Shown: positions 40,974-54,445 of the stretch, piece after piece
How the letters are laid out: every line of letters begins with the position of its first letter
Position numbering within the stretch: position 1 is the stretch's first letter
Assembly: GCA_013365325.1 (NCBI GenBank)
Contig: JABVXV010000368.1
Span: 1 to 57,377 of the forward strand
Reading direction: 5' to 3'
From: Dipetalonema caudispina
Lineage: Eukaryota > Nematoda > Chromadorea > Rhabditida > Onchocercidae
Length of the DNA stretch: 57,377 nt
The notes under the pieces: model-generated
What the model saw: only the letters and a program-made list of their open reading frames with translations
Database searches by the model: none
What the model was told of the DNA's origin: nothing
Translations under genes and position numbers: made by a program

Positions 40974-43900
40974 ATCTTCGGGTTTTTTTTTCCTTTTCTT
41001 TTTAATTTATAATTGAGTTCATGATATGATGCCATCGTCATATTGTAATCATACTCGATTGTGAATGAGATCATGGAAAATGTGCAATCAATTTTGCAGT
41101 AATTTGATTGATATATTTAAAATAATATTTAGTTTTGAAAAGAAAATGATGATAATATGGCAATAAATTTAAAAAGTTTAATTTTTACAAAAAAAAAAAA
41201 AAAAAAACAAATAAAAACTGAATATTAATGAACAGTCACCATAAAATGGTCAGTACTGCTGTTCGGTATAGAAATTTTTATGATTGTCATACTGAATAAT
41301 TTGTCTTTTTCCGAAAAAAATTTTCATCTTTTTTCCACTGTTCATAAACTGCAAACTTTTAATTCATAATTGAACCACTATGGAAGCTTTTGTGCATTAA
41401 TCTTTCCCATTCATTTGGTGAAAATTTTGGTGCTTGTATAAGACAAAAATTTTGATATTTTGCTAATCAAGCAAGTACTATTTTTCCATAGATGAATGGT
41501 TTAATTAATTTAACAATTAGTAACAATATTAATATGTCAAGCGTACAGATTTAGGTTAAAATGACCACCCAATAGATACAATGGGCAATTTAAAATGAAA
41601 GAGATGTTTTGGTTTTCTTCAACCAGTTACACAAATAACACTAATATTTGGTGACCAGTTGATACGGAAAGTTTTATTTACTAGTCTTTAATTACTTTCA
41701 ATTAATCAATACTAGTACGACATATTATTGCGGAAAATTCAATAAAGATCCTTTTCAATAGCATAATAAATGCTATATTGAAGAAACGTTTAAAGTATTA
41801 CCGATTCAATTCTAGTGAATGTATTTTCTAAAAATTAAAACATTTATAACACGTTTATGTTCGAGCTACAGATCATTATCGCATTTACTGCTTTCACCAA
41901 ACCTGTTTTACATTTTACTCAATTTATCTTACGAGATAAAAAATGTAAACATTAAATTGAAAGTAACATTTAAGGTATATAAAATGCAACGGTGGAATTC
42001 TTTTTACATCGAATTTGAATTTGATTTTATCAAAATTATTAAGGAAACCATTTTCTGATTAGGTTTCTATGACTTACATATAACAGTATTATCGAGATTA
42101 TTATGACTCTTGAAAATAGTATTAGAAACAATGGTCACATAGAGACAAATCAAATAATTATATTATCAGAGAATTACAAATATCAGTTCCTTTCTATCAG
42201 CTATCACAAATGAAGGTTTTTCATTCGTTCAGTTATGCTCGACTTTAAATGCAAAAGAAAACAGAAAAGGATTAAAAAAAAAAAAAAAAAAAAAAACAGA
42301 AATATGAAAGAATTCTGCATTTTTTTTTTCAAAAAACAAAAAAAAAAAGAAAAAGAATTGAGAAACGATACTGCATTGAAATAAAAATGATTCCCTAAGG
42401 CATCGGCAACCTGCTGGTCTAATTTTTCTTTCTTTTTTTTTTTGCTGCTTCATTTTTCCTTAAATTCATTTTTCTTTAGCTAACTTTTTAGCATCATTTT
42501 TTTTTTTAAATAAACATTTTATTTTAGTGAAAAGTATAAGGCGTTAGCAAATAAAACAATAGAAAATTAACGCAAAATAATTATTTGCATGCATGATAAA
42601 TATATTTCCGCTCATTAATTTTGAGAAAAAATATGATGCTATAAAGAAAATTTAGGAATTGAAAATGAACCTATCGTATTTATAGCATAGGATTTACTTT
42701 TAACTTAGCAAAAATTCAAGAAATTATCAATCATTAAATTTAATCATTTTTGTAATTTCAAGTATCCTCATTTGATTTCGATTGATTGATTCACTTTAAA
42801 ATTTAAGATGAATGATTACATATCAATGGGATAGTGAAATTCTACTTTAATTAACAGAATCTGGATAAATTTTTCAATGATTTATTGATTTGAATCAGCC
42901 CTGAAAGTAATAATATTATTCCAACAATTCCTAATCAAAACATTCAAATCAATATTATAGAAAGAGATTGAAAAGTACTCTTGAATTTTTCATTATTAAT
43001 GATTCCTGGCTTTTTTAAACTGTTTTCTGCAAGAATGAAATATGCTTTTTTGAAATATAATCGCGAAAGTTATATTCAAAAAAAAAAAAAATGCCGAGGA
43101 AAGATTGAATTTTAAAATTGGTAAAACATTTCCTTCATTGCTAGCTCCCGATTTCATTTCATACAGAAAGTTTCGTAGGCGAAATGATTACCTTCTAATA
43201 GTATTCAATTTGAAAATTTATTCAATATACTAAAAATGTCAGTAAAGGGGAGAAAAAATTGGAAATAATCGGAGAAATAGATTATTTTTGGAATAATTAT
43301 TTAATATTTGATTTACCTGAAGAAATACAAATATTTATTTCAATATTACGGGAAAAAAAAAAAACAATTTTATTGATATTAAGCTTTTAAATGTGATATA
43401 AGGAAGTTTTTTTCGTTCTATCCTAATTGATTGTTTTATTTTGTCTAGAAAAAAAAAAAAAAGAAAAAAAAGAGGACGAGAAAAACAGGATTACATAGGA
43501 AGATTTTTTTGGTGTATTTGATTAACAGAAGGCACAATTTTATCATGCTAATATCTTTAGCTGTTTTTATTTTATGCAGTGACAGAATGATTTGAATACT
43601 TTTTCATTGATATGCGAAGTTTCTCATTTAAAATAAATTTTAGCATAAAAAGTATCCACAAAAAAAAAAAAAGAAAATATCTTCACTTGATAAACCATAC
43701 GGATATGTTAAATTTTCTGAATTAGCATAAGCAGCAAATGAATGTAATCAATTGATGGTATTATTAATTCATATAGGATTAAATAGTGATTTAATCATCT
43801 GATAATCATCCTTATTTTAACCCTCATAAAGATGACCAGTTTCAACAAAATGAACTTTGTTTGTTTCATATAAATTTTACTTTCAACATAATTAAAAGAG

Positions 43901-46445
43901 TAATGAAAGTACTTACAAATCAATCATACTTTCAGACCAGTAAAAAAAGAAATAAAATAACGATAAACAAAGCTTACTTTCAGCATAATAAAACATAACA
44001 AAGAAAAAATTAATAAATAAATGATAAGCACAGTAAATAAGACTTGGACTTATTGCATTCCACAAATAGTTATTGGATCGTTCTGAACGGTTTAATTGAT
44101 GTGTAGTCAAATTAATTAATATACAATTTAACTGTTTGTCGAATTTTTGAATTTTGCATATTTCATCTTGAAATTCCACTGTTGTACTTTCAAACTTTTC
44201 AATGCTTTTCTTTTATTTATTTATTGCGAATGAAATATAATTTGAGCACTGCTAAGAGATGTTTTCTAAATTTATTGCCATTTCAAGGTCGAACCAAACA
44301 TTTAAGGATGCTTTATCAAGGAAAAAAAAAAAAAACATCATCAATTAAGCAATTATTACTATACTTCATATTATTTAATGCAGCTTTCATAAATAGAAAT
44401 CCATTTAAACTAGTTCTTTTTTTTTTTGTTGTTGTTTAAAAACATATCTGTTGAGCAATTATTAATGAGCCCAAGTGATGGCTGGTGGAATTTTTTTCCT
44501 TCAAAAATACTTTTTGGTTATATAAAAAAAATCTTTTAAATTATTGCACCTGGTTAAATTTTCTTATATTCAAAATATTCAAAATATGATTCGTTGGAAA
44601 GTAAAAAATTTATTAAAAAGTTTATTCTCTATTAAATTTATCTGGAATATTTCAAACTTGATATTTTCTTTTTTTTTTTTTGGCTATAAAAGGAATACGA
44701 AAATTGAAAATAATGCTAATTTGGTTCCGCTGCAAAAAAGGTAACAAACAAAGAAAAAGGAAAATTTTCAAAAAATGGCTTCGTTTACTGTTAATCTACG
44801 CTTTTTTTTTTTTTTTTTTGTTTAAAGAAATAAATTTTTCAGTTCATGGCAGATACGGATTTTTGTTATCGCCAAAAAAATAGTCAAAAATATTGACAAA
44901 TCCTGTTGTCTGCAGAATGTTGAAGAAAGAAATAAGAATGACGGAAATGGAAAAGAAAGGAAAAGAGATGAAAGAAAATTAGAATGTTTTCTTTTTTTAT
45001 TTATTTGCTTGTTCACTTTTAATACCTTTTCAAATGAACCAAACAGTTTTATTTTAGTTTAAAACTTTTTTTTTGAATAATATTTGTTGATGTCCCTTTT
45101 TTTTTTTTATTTGTTGTGCACATAATTTTTAGTCTGAAATTTATTCATTTCTTTTCACATCCACTCACTAATTTTCTTGAAAAAAAAATTTGAAAATTTG
45201 ATAATTTTTCTTTAATTCTACCATTTGTAATTTATCAAAACGAAGGAAAAATCTTCCAACGTATGCGTAACATTCATGATATTGAATTATAATTGTTTTT
45301 CATTAAATGTTTAAGTTTAGCATTTCAAGTTACATTCAATCGAAGCTAAGCAATAAAAACATATTACATATTTGATGATCATTCATGTGCGCAATAAAAC
45401 TTGTCAACACTTGGTTCATTCAAATTCATCTTTTAATTATTCTTTAACCTAATAGCGAAAAGAAATGATGACATTACAATTACCTCTTCCCATTAATAAT
45501 ATGAGAAATACTAGTTTCATTCATATTTTTTACCTTTAAGCAATTTTCTATTCTTTCACTAGCAGCTATAATAAGATTAATAATTGATTATTGAATCAGA
45601 AATCAGAACAAGTTGTCATTTAAACAGTTAAAATACATTTTAGACTCAAAAGATTATTGTCATTGCGATTGAATAATTAATAAATATATGAAATGGTCGT
45701 TCTTTTTAGTACACTTTCATAAAACGTATTTTTTTATTTCAAATATTTTAGCATCAAAATTATTCTTATGCATTTTTGGATTACTTATACCATAATTAAT
45801 CATTCCTGCTGGCTTAATTCTGCTAATCATGCATGCAACATGCATATTACAATTATATATAAAAATGTAATATTAGCATTTCATTATGAATTCAACCATC
45901 ATAATGAAAACCATTTTTATATTTAGTCATCTATTCACAGTCTTATAATTTTCTTTTATGAATCTCTATATTTTTTCTAAAAAAGATGATATACTTCAAA
46001 AGAAGTGATATATTCTACTTATTCTATCACACATAACTATAACATATTTTTTGATGAAAAAACTCAAAACTCATCATAATTAAAAGAATGAAATGAAATA
46101 TGTATCATTGTTTACGTCATTATCATCATCATACTTATCAAAGAACAAAAGAAGTAAGTATTGTTTTTTCTTTCATCTACCGATTATCAAGTAAAATAAA
46201 CTCTTTGGCACATTTAGCATTCATTTCATTGATTTTGCTACAAATAAGCTAGAACATATTTTAACTCATAATATTTAATTATATTACACATGTATTATTC
46301 CGATTATTTCAAATAGTAATTTTTTCATTGTTGTAAATATAAAAAATATAAAATAGAATTTGTGGAGAGAAAAGAGTGTTTGTTGAACGAAAATGAATAA
46401 TTAAATCTTTGAAATGCATCATTTGTTCCTAACTCGATTTCTATC

Positions 46446-46558
46446 AAAATAATAATGCAGAACATGCAGGCTTTTTAAATTTAAGACATACTTTAAAACG
46501 ACTAATCATTTCAGTAAAGTATATATAAAAAATAATAATGCAGAACATGCAGGCTTTT
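46446..46558 (+). repeat. Exact 30-bp direct repeat, two copies
   Basis: Copies at 46446-46475 and 46529-46558 share 30 identical bases (core AATGCAGAACATGCAGGC) and start 83 bases apart. Confidence 0.9.
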
Positions 46559-47998
46559 CAATAAAATTTATTTTTCAAAAATAAATTTTTATAGCGAGTG
46601 TTTTGAATATGCGTCATCAGGTGATACGAAGCAGTAAAATGGAAAAAAAAGAATAATCTGATTATTAAGTATTCTTTTCGAGCATTTTTCCGAGTAAATC
46701 ACAGTTGATGCTTTTACTCCAAGGCATATTCCACTATGAGGTATCTTATTAGTTATTGCATAATAATTGAAATGATCCGAATAGTAACCTTTCTTCCTAA
46801 ATATTATAATTCAGCAAATTTTTAAATTCATTTCTAATGATTCATGTAAGTTTAGCAAAAAATATTGATATTCATTAAGTGCTATCAATAAATTATACTT
46901 TTTTGTATCTTTTAAAAACCAAAACTTAGTATTCTTTTTGGATCCATACTTTATCGCTTCATAATAGAGACTGAAATTTGAAAATTTACTCTTTGATGAT
47001 AAAGTTATTTTTATCTTTCCTCCAATGCTTCCCGTCTGCCCAATATGATCTTTCTTATTCGATAAAAACTAGCAAAACTGCAAATTGTTTAGGATTATCC
47101 ATACAATGAATAGCTCAGGATTCAAGTTTCCGAAAAAACTTCTGGCTATTTACTACCAGTAAAGACAAAATGTCCAAGTCACAATAGGTTGACTATAAAC
47201 AGAACAAGAAAATTAGTTTACTTTTTATGCTAAAAAGAGAAAAAAACTTAGTAAAAGAGCACATTTTAAAATAAAAATGAAAAATTGAAAAATTTGAAAT
47301 GTAAAATAGCACATCAAATTACTACTCATAATTTTAGTCTTTATCAGTTCAGTTAAAATTGAATTTAAAAATTTAAGCATATTCAGTACTTTTTTTTAGT
47401 TCACCTTTCTGTTCACAATCTATTCGTCATTTTTGCAATATTATGAGCGTAGAACTCGTATTTTTCTCCAAAGATGTAGCTTATTATTTTTTTTTTTTTT
47501 TTTTGTTACACCCAATGAAATAGTTGCTTTTTCGTTATTTCCAAAAAATTTTTTAAATTATTTGGGAAAAGTGTGAGATAAAAGCGACGGATTGAAATTG
47601 AATTAACAGAACAATAAGATTCCGTACAGCCTTTCGCTACTGCCTTTGATGTTATTGCGCAAAGCGGTTTGCACAGTTAATTTTATTACAAATTACCTCC
47701 CTTTCCACCTACAACATCATTATATAAGGTATTCAGTTAGCAGTCAACTTTCAAACATCAATTAAACACTGCAAAAGCATTTCGTTATTTTCTACGATAT
47801 GTTCTTCAAGCCTGATATTTGTTACGACTGATAATAAATAAGTGAACATTATAAGTCCCGTTACTGATAGCTTATTCGAGCAACCTTATAGCTTATTTGT
47901 TCACAACTAGTCATCACATATTTTTATCAATTATTATCACGTATGAGATAAGACAATTATTTACCTCTGCTTTTTGTATTCAATATAAAGCTTTACAT

Positions 47999-48064
47999 CA
48001 CCAAACGGTGTGGCGATACTTGAAATAAGTGCACCAAACGATGTGGCGATATTTAAAATAAGTG
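47999..48064 (+). repeat. 33-bp tandem duplication, two copies
   Basis: Units 47999-48031 and 48032-48064 both read CACCAAACG-TGTGGCGATA onward to AATAAGTG and differ at only a few positions, so the duplication looks recent. Confidence 0.92.
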
Positions 48065-48773
48065 GAACTTTTAATCATTTAATAGGTGGAGAAAGAAATA
48101 TTTATGGATTTTTCCGCCTTCCATAAATTTTCTTCGTTGTTGTGTTTTATTATTTTCATCAAATCATCATTTAAGTATGTAGTTCGCTTCGAATTATCCA
48201 ATGAAATCCATCGCAATTGAAATTATAAAAGCATCATTAGCTGAACTGTATCAAGCAGTTTAAATAAAGTTCGCAGATATCAAAATCAGGAATACATCTT
48301 ATTTGTTTGTGTTGATCGATAACTGAGAAATCAAAGTTTTCTTTGTTAATTTATTCTATCTTAATTAATCATAAGATTTTTTTATTCTTTACAGTAAAAT
48401 GCAAAAAATGGATATAACGCACTTTGTTTTATAAATGCATCGTTTAGTTGTCTTTATGTCAACGAAAAACAGTGAAAGGAAAAATGTTAGGTATCGTTTG
48501 TAAAATATTCATTTCAATTAAATAACATTTTATTCTTCATTCCAAGATATATCTTTGTTGTAAATAATTACATATTGCAGTTTGTTTGTATGATAGTGAT
48601 AGTTACGGAGAGTTGAATGGAATTTTCTTTCTCAAATATTACAAAAATCTCTCATTTTTAACGAATTTTTATCCGATTTTATAGGAATATTGACTTTTAC
48701 AAAATAGAAAATATTTTAACCAATATTTTCTCATCCTATTTGCAAGTGTTTAACTTATAATCTGAGCCTTAAC

Positions 48774-49072
48774 TTGAAAATAAGATTAATCTCTTTCGTT
48801 TTTCTATCTCTTTATTATATTCATAAAATATGATACTTGCCAAACTTTCTTGATTAGTATAAAAAAGAAGAAAGTGGACAATTTTTTATTTTTCACTTAT
48901 GTTATATAATTTTATTTTATTACATATATTCTTAAAAAGAGATTGCATGGATAAATTTTCTATAAAATATCATTCATGAAAACAGCTTTAAAATTAATGT
49001 AAATGCTCAAACAAAATATAGTTGAAAATAAAATTAATCTCTTTAGTTTTTCTATCTCCTTATTATATTCAT
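48774..49072 (+). repeat. 51-bp dispersed direct duplication
   Basis: 48774-48824 and 49022-49072 align over 51 bases with three mismatches and no gaps (shared words ATTAATCTCTTT and TTTTTCTATCTC). The copies start 248 bases apart. Confidence 0.88.
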
Positions 49073-50972
49073 TTTTTTTAAAAAGAAAATAGAATTCCAA
49101 GTAGCAATAACATAAGCAATAGTAATATTAGAGGGGAAGAACGAATAAAATATTTGTCAGTTTCCTTAATTAATTTCACAAAAGTAGTTTATGTTATTAT
49201 GTTGTTTAACTGAAATATTCCTTAGAAGATTTGAAAGTAATAGACAGGTTTAGGGAACGAACAGTAATAGAATAGAAGGTAAATGATTAATAGATGCATT
49301 GACTTTTTTATTGGTACTTAAAATTATGGAGGATTTGCTGAAAACGAAATGAATAGGGGTTAGAAAAAAATGTTATGCAGTTCTGTCAATATTTTTGCCT
49401 TCCACTGAAACAAGTTCTAAATTTTTTGTTAGAGGAATAGAAAAATTAGGGCAGATTATGGAAAAATTCAATTGTTTTTTTTCCTTTTTAAAGCGTAATA
49501 TGACAAACTACGAGGTCACCCTAATAATATTACTTTTTCTGATATCTGAAGAAAGTTGGGTCAAGACAGATGAGGACTGTTATACTTTCTCGAGATTCCA
49601 AAAGATAGCTATTACACTTTAAGAACTTTAAATACAGCTAATTTGCGGCTGTCAATTTCGAACCCAGATGAATCCCGCAACTTCTTTATTTGACATCTGC
49701 AACTGAAAAGGAAAAAGAAGATCGCAACTAATCATTTTTTCCTGATCATTTATCAATAATGCAATCGTTTTCCATTTCTTTTTATCTTTCTGGCACCATA
49801 AAAGGGAAAAATGAAATGATTTCCTGATTTTTCCAAATTTTATTTCTTACCGATATCGCTGTGAAAATCATCCACAAAATAAAAGAGTTCTACTGTTTTC
49901 ACCTTGACTACTATTAATTAAATTCTGAAATCCCAAATTTTGAGTAAAAATTTCCACGTTTGGATTACAAGCGTATGACGTCGACCATTTCCACAAAAGA
50001 CACAAGGACTAGACCGTGACGAAGTCTTGTCAACAAAATATCCGATTATTTTCCATGATTTTGTTTCCTTCTCTGGTCAACTTATGCATTTATTTCTCAT
50101 CGATTTTTAAAGTTAATTCAAGTTATATTTCTAAAACAAAAATTCTTATCGGTTTAATTTGCAAATCGATAATAATAACTTTGCGTATTGAGTTAGCTTT
50201 ATAAACACTAGATTTATTTAAGAATAAGAATTTGCGTGATTATCTAAACTTTAATCCTGAAATGAGCTTCCGGTCTTATCATTTCATCAATTGCTCGTTG
50301 AAAGTGTTACAACTAGATAATTTATCGAATTTATTGGAGCGAGTGATAGAAATAATTTCGTCTTATCATTTCACCTTTCTTCAGTCATGATGAACAAACT
50401 TTTTTGTTGTATAGATCAGCAATATTTGCTAGAAATTAGCCTATAATTAAACTCACCACTGTTCCTTGTAAACAGTTTTTTCTCTTTGCAAGAAAGTGAA
50501 AACCACTATTTAACCTTTTAAATTACAGAAATCACAGTTCATAATCAAACAGGATAATCCATTAAGAGATCTTACAAAAATTAATTGAAAAAGGTAATGA
50601 TTTTAGCATCACGGACGAGATAATTTCTTGTTGCATTCTAGGATTTGGCAAACGACGTACTTTAGAATTTTGACATGAAAAAAGGCAAAATGCTTTTTTG
50701 AGAGAATGAGAAAGGGATGGAAGAAGAGAGGGAAGCAAAAAGTCTAGGATCGGAACTATACAAATATGATAATTTTCAAAAAACTAAATAAATTAAGTCT
50801 AACAATTCTGAAATTAGACACATTCCAATAATGAGGAAGAGATAGTTTTCAAAGATTAAGCATAAATTCACATTAAAAAAAAAGTTAAGCATAGAAAATT
50901 GCGCAAAAATTACGCACATCTTAGTATCTTACTGTTAATCTTAATTAGTATCAAATATTTTACAGGTAGGAT

Positions 50973-52262
50973 ATGTACGAAAAAGAAAGGGAGCAAGAAT
51001 GCAGGAATCTGAAATTGGTGGCATTTGTCGGTGTAGCTATGTCAACTGTTTCAACATTGGTTTGCGTGATCTCAGTACCTCTGCTTTACAATTACTTGCA
51101 GCAGATGCATTCAGTAATGCAGTCAGAAGTTGACTTTTGCAAGTCTCGATCCTCTAATATATGGCGTGAAGTGACACGCACACAGGTTAGTTAATCTAAA
51201 TTGAAACTGAAAATTATCATTCAAGCTCATCTGGTTACTGCAAAATTTTGTATAAGTACATTCGAATAAATTTGAAAAACACTGTGCACTAAGTAAATTA
51301 TCAAAGTTCTCGCTAATATGCTCATCTCGATTCGAACTGATTAAAATGAGCACTGTATGCCTTAAATTTTGCCTTATATATCGCTATACTCGATAACATT
51401 AATATTTGCTATATTTACAACACCATCGAACTGCTCAGCTGATCAAAATTTAGAACTGAAATGATGGACACGTAAAATATAATGGATCTATGAATTTTAT
51501 TTATTCATTCGAAAAATTATGAAAAAACTCAGTTCGGTTTTTAATCGAATAATTGTATTTTATGTTTAGATATTTGCAAAAGTAGGAGGTGGAGTTCGGC
51601 AAGTGCGACAAGCAGGAAATGAACAATTCAGTTTTATCTCTGGTGCTCCAGCATCACCATCAGGTGAATGTTGCGGGTGTGGTGTTTCACCACCAGGTCC
51701 ACCCGGTCCTCCTGGGGAGGATGGTAACGACGGTTTTGATGGTGAACATGGACCACCTGGCAAAAATGGTCCTGATGCTCCAGAAGGTCCAGCTGAGCAA
51801 CCAAAAATCGATTGGTGCTTTGAATGTCCTGATGCACCTGCAGGAGTAGCCGGTTTAGCAGGGCCAAAAGGTGTGCCAGGCAAACAAGGTCCACCAGGTC
51901 TAGATGGATCTACTGGCAGAAACGGCTTACCTGGTGAACCAGGACCAGTAGGACCACCAGGACCGCTTGGACCGCCCGGTAGTAAAGGTCCTGCTGGTCC
52001 ATCAGGCACTGTCATTGAAAAAGAAGGTCCACCAGGAGCAGCAGGAAAAGCCGGACAACCAGGGCTACCTGGACCTGACGGCGAAGCAGGTATACCTGGT
52101 AAAGCTGGATCAGATGGGCCAGAAGGACCATCAGGTGATGCGGGAGCGGACGGATTACCTGGAAAACCTGGCGTTGACGGAGACAGGGGACCAGATGGCG
52201 AAACTGGAGCTCAAGGTTCCTGTGATGCTTGTCCACCACCAAGAACAGCACCCGGTTATTAA
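50973..52262 (+). CDS. Nematode cuticle collagen, 301 residues
   Basis: Secreted structural protein of the cuticle, expected to trimerise in the hypodermis. Exons 50973-51185 and 51570-52262, phase 0. Residues 15-38 are the membrane-spanning signal region of the nematode cuticle collagen N-terminal domain; a subtilisin-type site RQVR lies at 81-84. Non-collagenous cysteines flank the triple-helical blocks: ECCGC (104-108), CFEC (154-157) and CDAC (289-292). A short Gly-X-Y block (about 111-146) is followed by a long C-terminal one with several small interruptions, for example at [10 protein letters not shown]. The ATG lies eight bases after a TTTACAG, which is probably the trans-splice acceptor. 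Possible polyadenylation signals AATAAA occur near 52449 and 52571. Codons here are visibly more GC-rich, and rich in CCA and GGT/GGA, than the surroundings, as expected for Gly-Pro coding. The long minus-strand ORF over exon 2 is an antisense artefact of Gly-Pro codons. No individual col gene can be assigned. Confidence 0.97.
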
Positions 52263-54445
52263 ATATATGCTCTAACTAAATTTTGTACTACCACTGATTG
52301 CGCTGTTTTTTTGCCATTAAATTTTCATTTGAGCTTTTAATTTTAAAGTTGATAATTGTATTAATTGTACCTTTAATTAAAAATAGTGAACTCAATTCTT
52401 CAGTCATGTTGATCCATTTCTATTACATTTTATTTCATTTCATCATCAAATAAACCCTTAACAGTGATTTTCACACGCATACGCCAGTGAAACTAACAAT
52501 ATTGCTGAATCGAATACCCTAACATTGAGGTCTAAATTCAATTCATTGTTAAAAACCAGTGTCTTAACATAATAAAGTAAGTTCGACAAAAAGTTTGACA
52601 AAATTCTTGTGAAGTCTTCGATTTTGCAGAAGTATGCAATCTAAAAAATATATGTAAAATAAATTTATTTATCCAAAGTTGAACAATAACTTAAGACGAT
52701 AGTTTTTTCCTATATGTTAGGATAATCTTATATTATTCAAGTACCTGTGCATTTTTCTAAAGTGAAAAATAGTTGGATAAATTACCGATCAGAATTATTT
52801 TAAGAACTTCATTGAATCCACTACAATGATTTCATCATCAGGCATTTAAATTCTAGTTTGGTAGATGTAATTTGGTTGGTCTCAGTACAGCTAATCGTTT
52901 AATAATAAAGTTTCCACAATTTCTTTTTCAGCAAAATCTCACTTAAAAACAGGCAGGAACCCAATAACAGACATTTCCGGTTACTATAGCAGTGTTTATC
53001 CGACAAATATACAACACACTGATAGAAAGATTTTATTATAGGGGTGCCAATGTCAGCATTATTTCTAAATTTCTTCAAAATGCAATAATAGTCAAATGAA
53101 CATTGAATGCTAATAAATTTGCAAAGGAGATTTACCTAATTGCTTGGCTTCTGCTATATTAATTTTTTCAGTATTCGAATCAAACGGTATCAGTTACTTC
53201 TGCTATTCTCCATTTTACATTTCCATAAATCTTCATAAAAGGTAACAAGGAAAAAATTGAACAGTAAATTTGTATGATTTACCAACTGCTAAAATTTTGA
53301 TTATATAATCTTTTCAAATCATTCGAATCGTTTTGCAATATCTTTTACAATTTTTGATAAAAATTCGCTCAAGCACTTTTTAACGCCTTGTTAGGATATT
53401 TTCATCTAAAAGAGGAGGTGTACGAAAGTTGAATACGTAAGAGTTATTCCTAAGAAATTTTATGAAAAACTGATTAAGCGAAATAATCAGATACGATTAT
53501 GGTCAAATTGAGATTTAAATAGTTCAAATTAGTATTCCATATTTCAATAAATGTTTGAACGTTGAATTAGAAGAGATGTGCAGTTAATTAAACTTATTGC
53601 CGAAATACATACCAATAGCTAAAAGTTCCTCAAAAAAAAAAGCATCCTAATCACCTTCTGTGGCCAAACTAATAAAGTAGGATTAAATATAAAAATATAA
53701 CTCGTATCGTAGTTCAGAAGTACTCCAAAATTTAAAGATGTTTCGAAGATTTTCGAAAATATTTTGAAATATTTTCTTTTTTGAAAATATCTGAAAAGTA
53801 AATGAGCGTATCCAACAAGGAGGATAATGCACTTCAATTTTTTTCTTTTCGTTTCATTTCAAGAACTGAACATTACGAAATTCAGAATAAATTTCAATGA
53901 TAAAAGCGAGTACAGTATTGCTTTCTTAATTTTTAATCAAATTTCTGGTTGGTGTATTGTATTGACAATAAATAAAGATGATGTCATTTTTAGTTTGAAG
54001 ATGCTAATTGGGAATTTTTAAAAGATGCATTTGTGAATTGAATGCCGCAATTTCCTGTCATACATTTCCTTATGACTTGCTGTGTCATTTTACTGCATAG
54101 ATTTGTTATTTTGTTGATCCAAATTTGACAGGAAATCGAAATTACGCAGAAAAACCGTTATGGTTAAATAGGAGTAAGAGGATTTTAAGTATATGGGAAG
54201 TTCTTGCGTTTTCGCATTTATTAAACAGTTATTTTCAAACGTGTTAAGTTCCAGATGTGAAATTCAGAAATTGTTGCAACACGTCAATCAGTCTGAACTT
54301 ATTTAGGAATGTCTAACGAAGTGCACGATTAATCTGTTGTCTTCCCACGTCAATGACAAATGAAATATATAAGTAATGTGATTGCTTAATAAAAATGTCT
54401 TCATTATTCGCAAATTTTTTCAATGATTTTAAAGTTTAGGACTTA
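52263..54445. other. Intergenic, collagen to SXP/RAL-2 gene
   Basis: Collagen 3' flank and the upstream region of the next gene. Only short ORFs without resemblance or splice partners are present. Confidence 0.5.

Larger units (their letters stand above)
40974..50972. other. Gene desert of about 10 kb
   Basis: No exon chain or RNA gene is recognised. ORFs are short and AT-driven. Content that can be named: homopolymer A runs at 41191, 42270 and 43440, a 30-bp direct repeat (46446 and 46529), a 33-bp tandem duplication (47999-48064), a 51-bp dispersed duplication (48774 and 49022), and a less AT-rich, TATA-containing pocket near 47600-47780. The last few hundred bases should contain the collagen promoter. 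Confidence 0.5.

Noticed and set aside
49458..49622. 54-codon ORF with a hydrophobic segment and WVKTDEDCYTFSRF
   Set aside because: Superficially like a secreted C-type-lectin start, but there is no downstream exon, no donor and no acceptor near the ATG.
49660..49690. TTCGAA-containing segment resembling a tRNA T-loop
   Set aside because: Flanking bases do not pair into a T-stem, and no acceptor stem or anticodon arm can be found.
51566..52015. 149-codon minus-strand ORF rich in Gly and Pro
   Set aside because: Exact antisense of collagen exon 2; Gly-Pro codons read backwards give long Gly-Pro frames.
51589..52275. Plus-strand out-of-frame ORFs overlapping the collagen
   Set aside because: Shadow frames of the collagen repeat; the phase-0 splice from exon 1 selects the Gly-X-Y frame.
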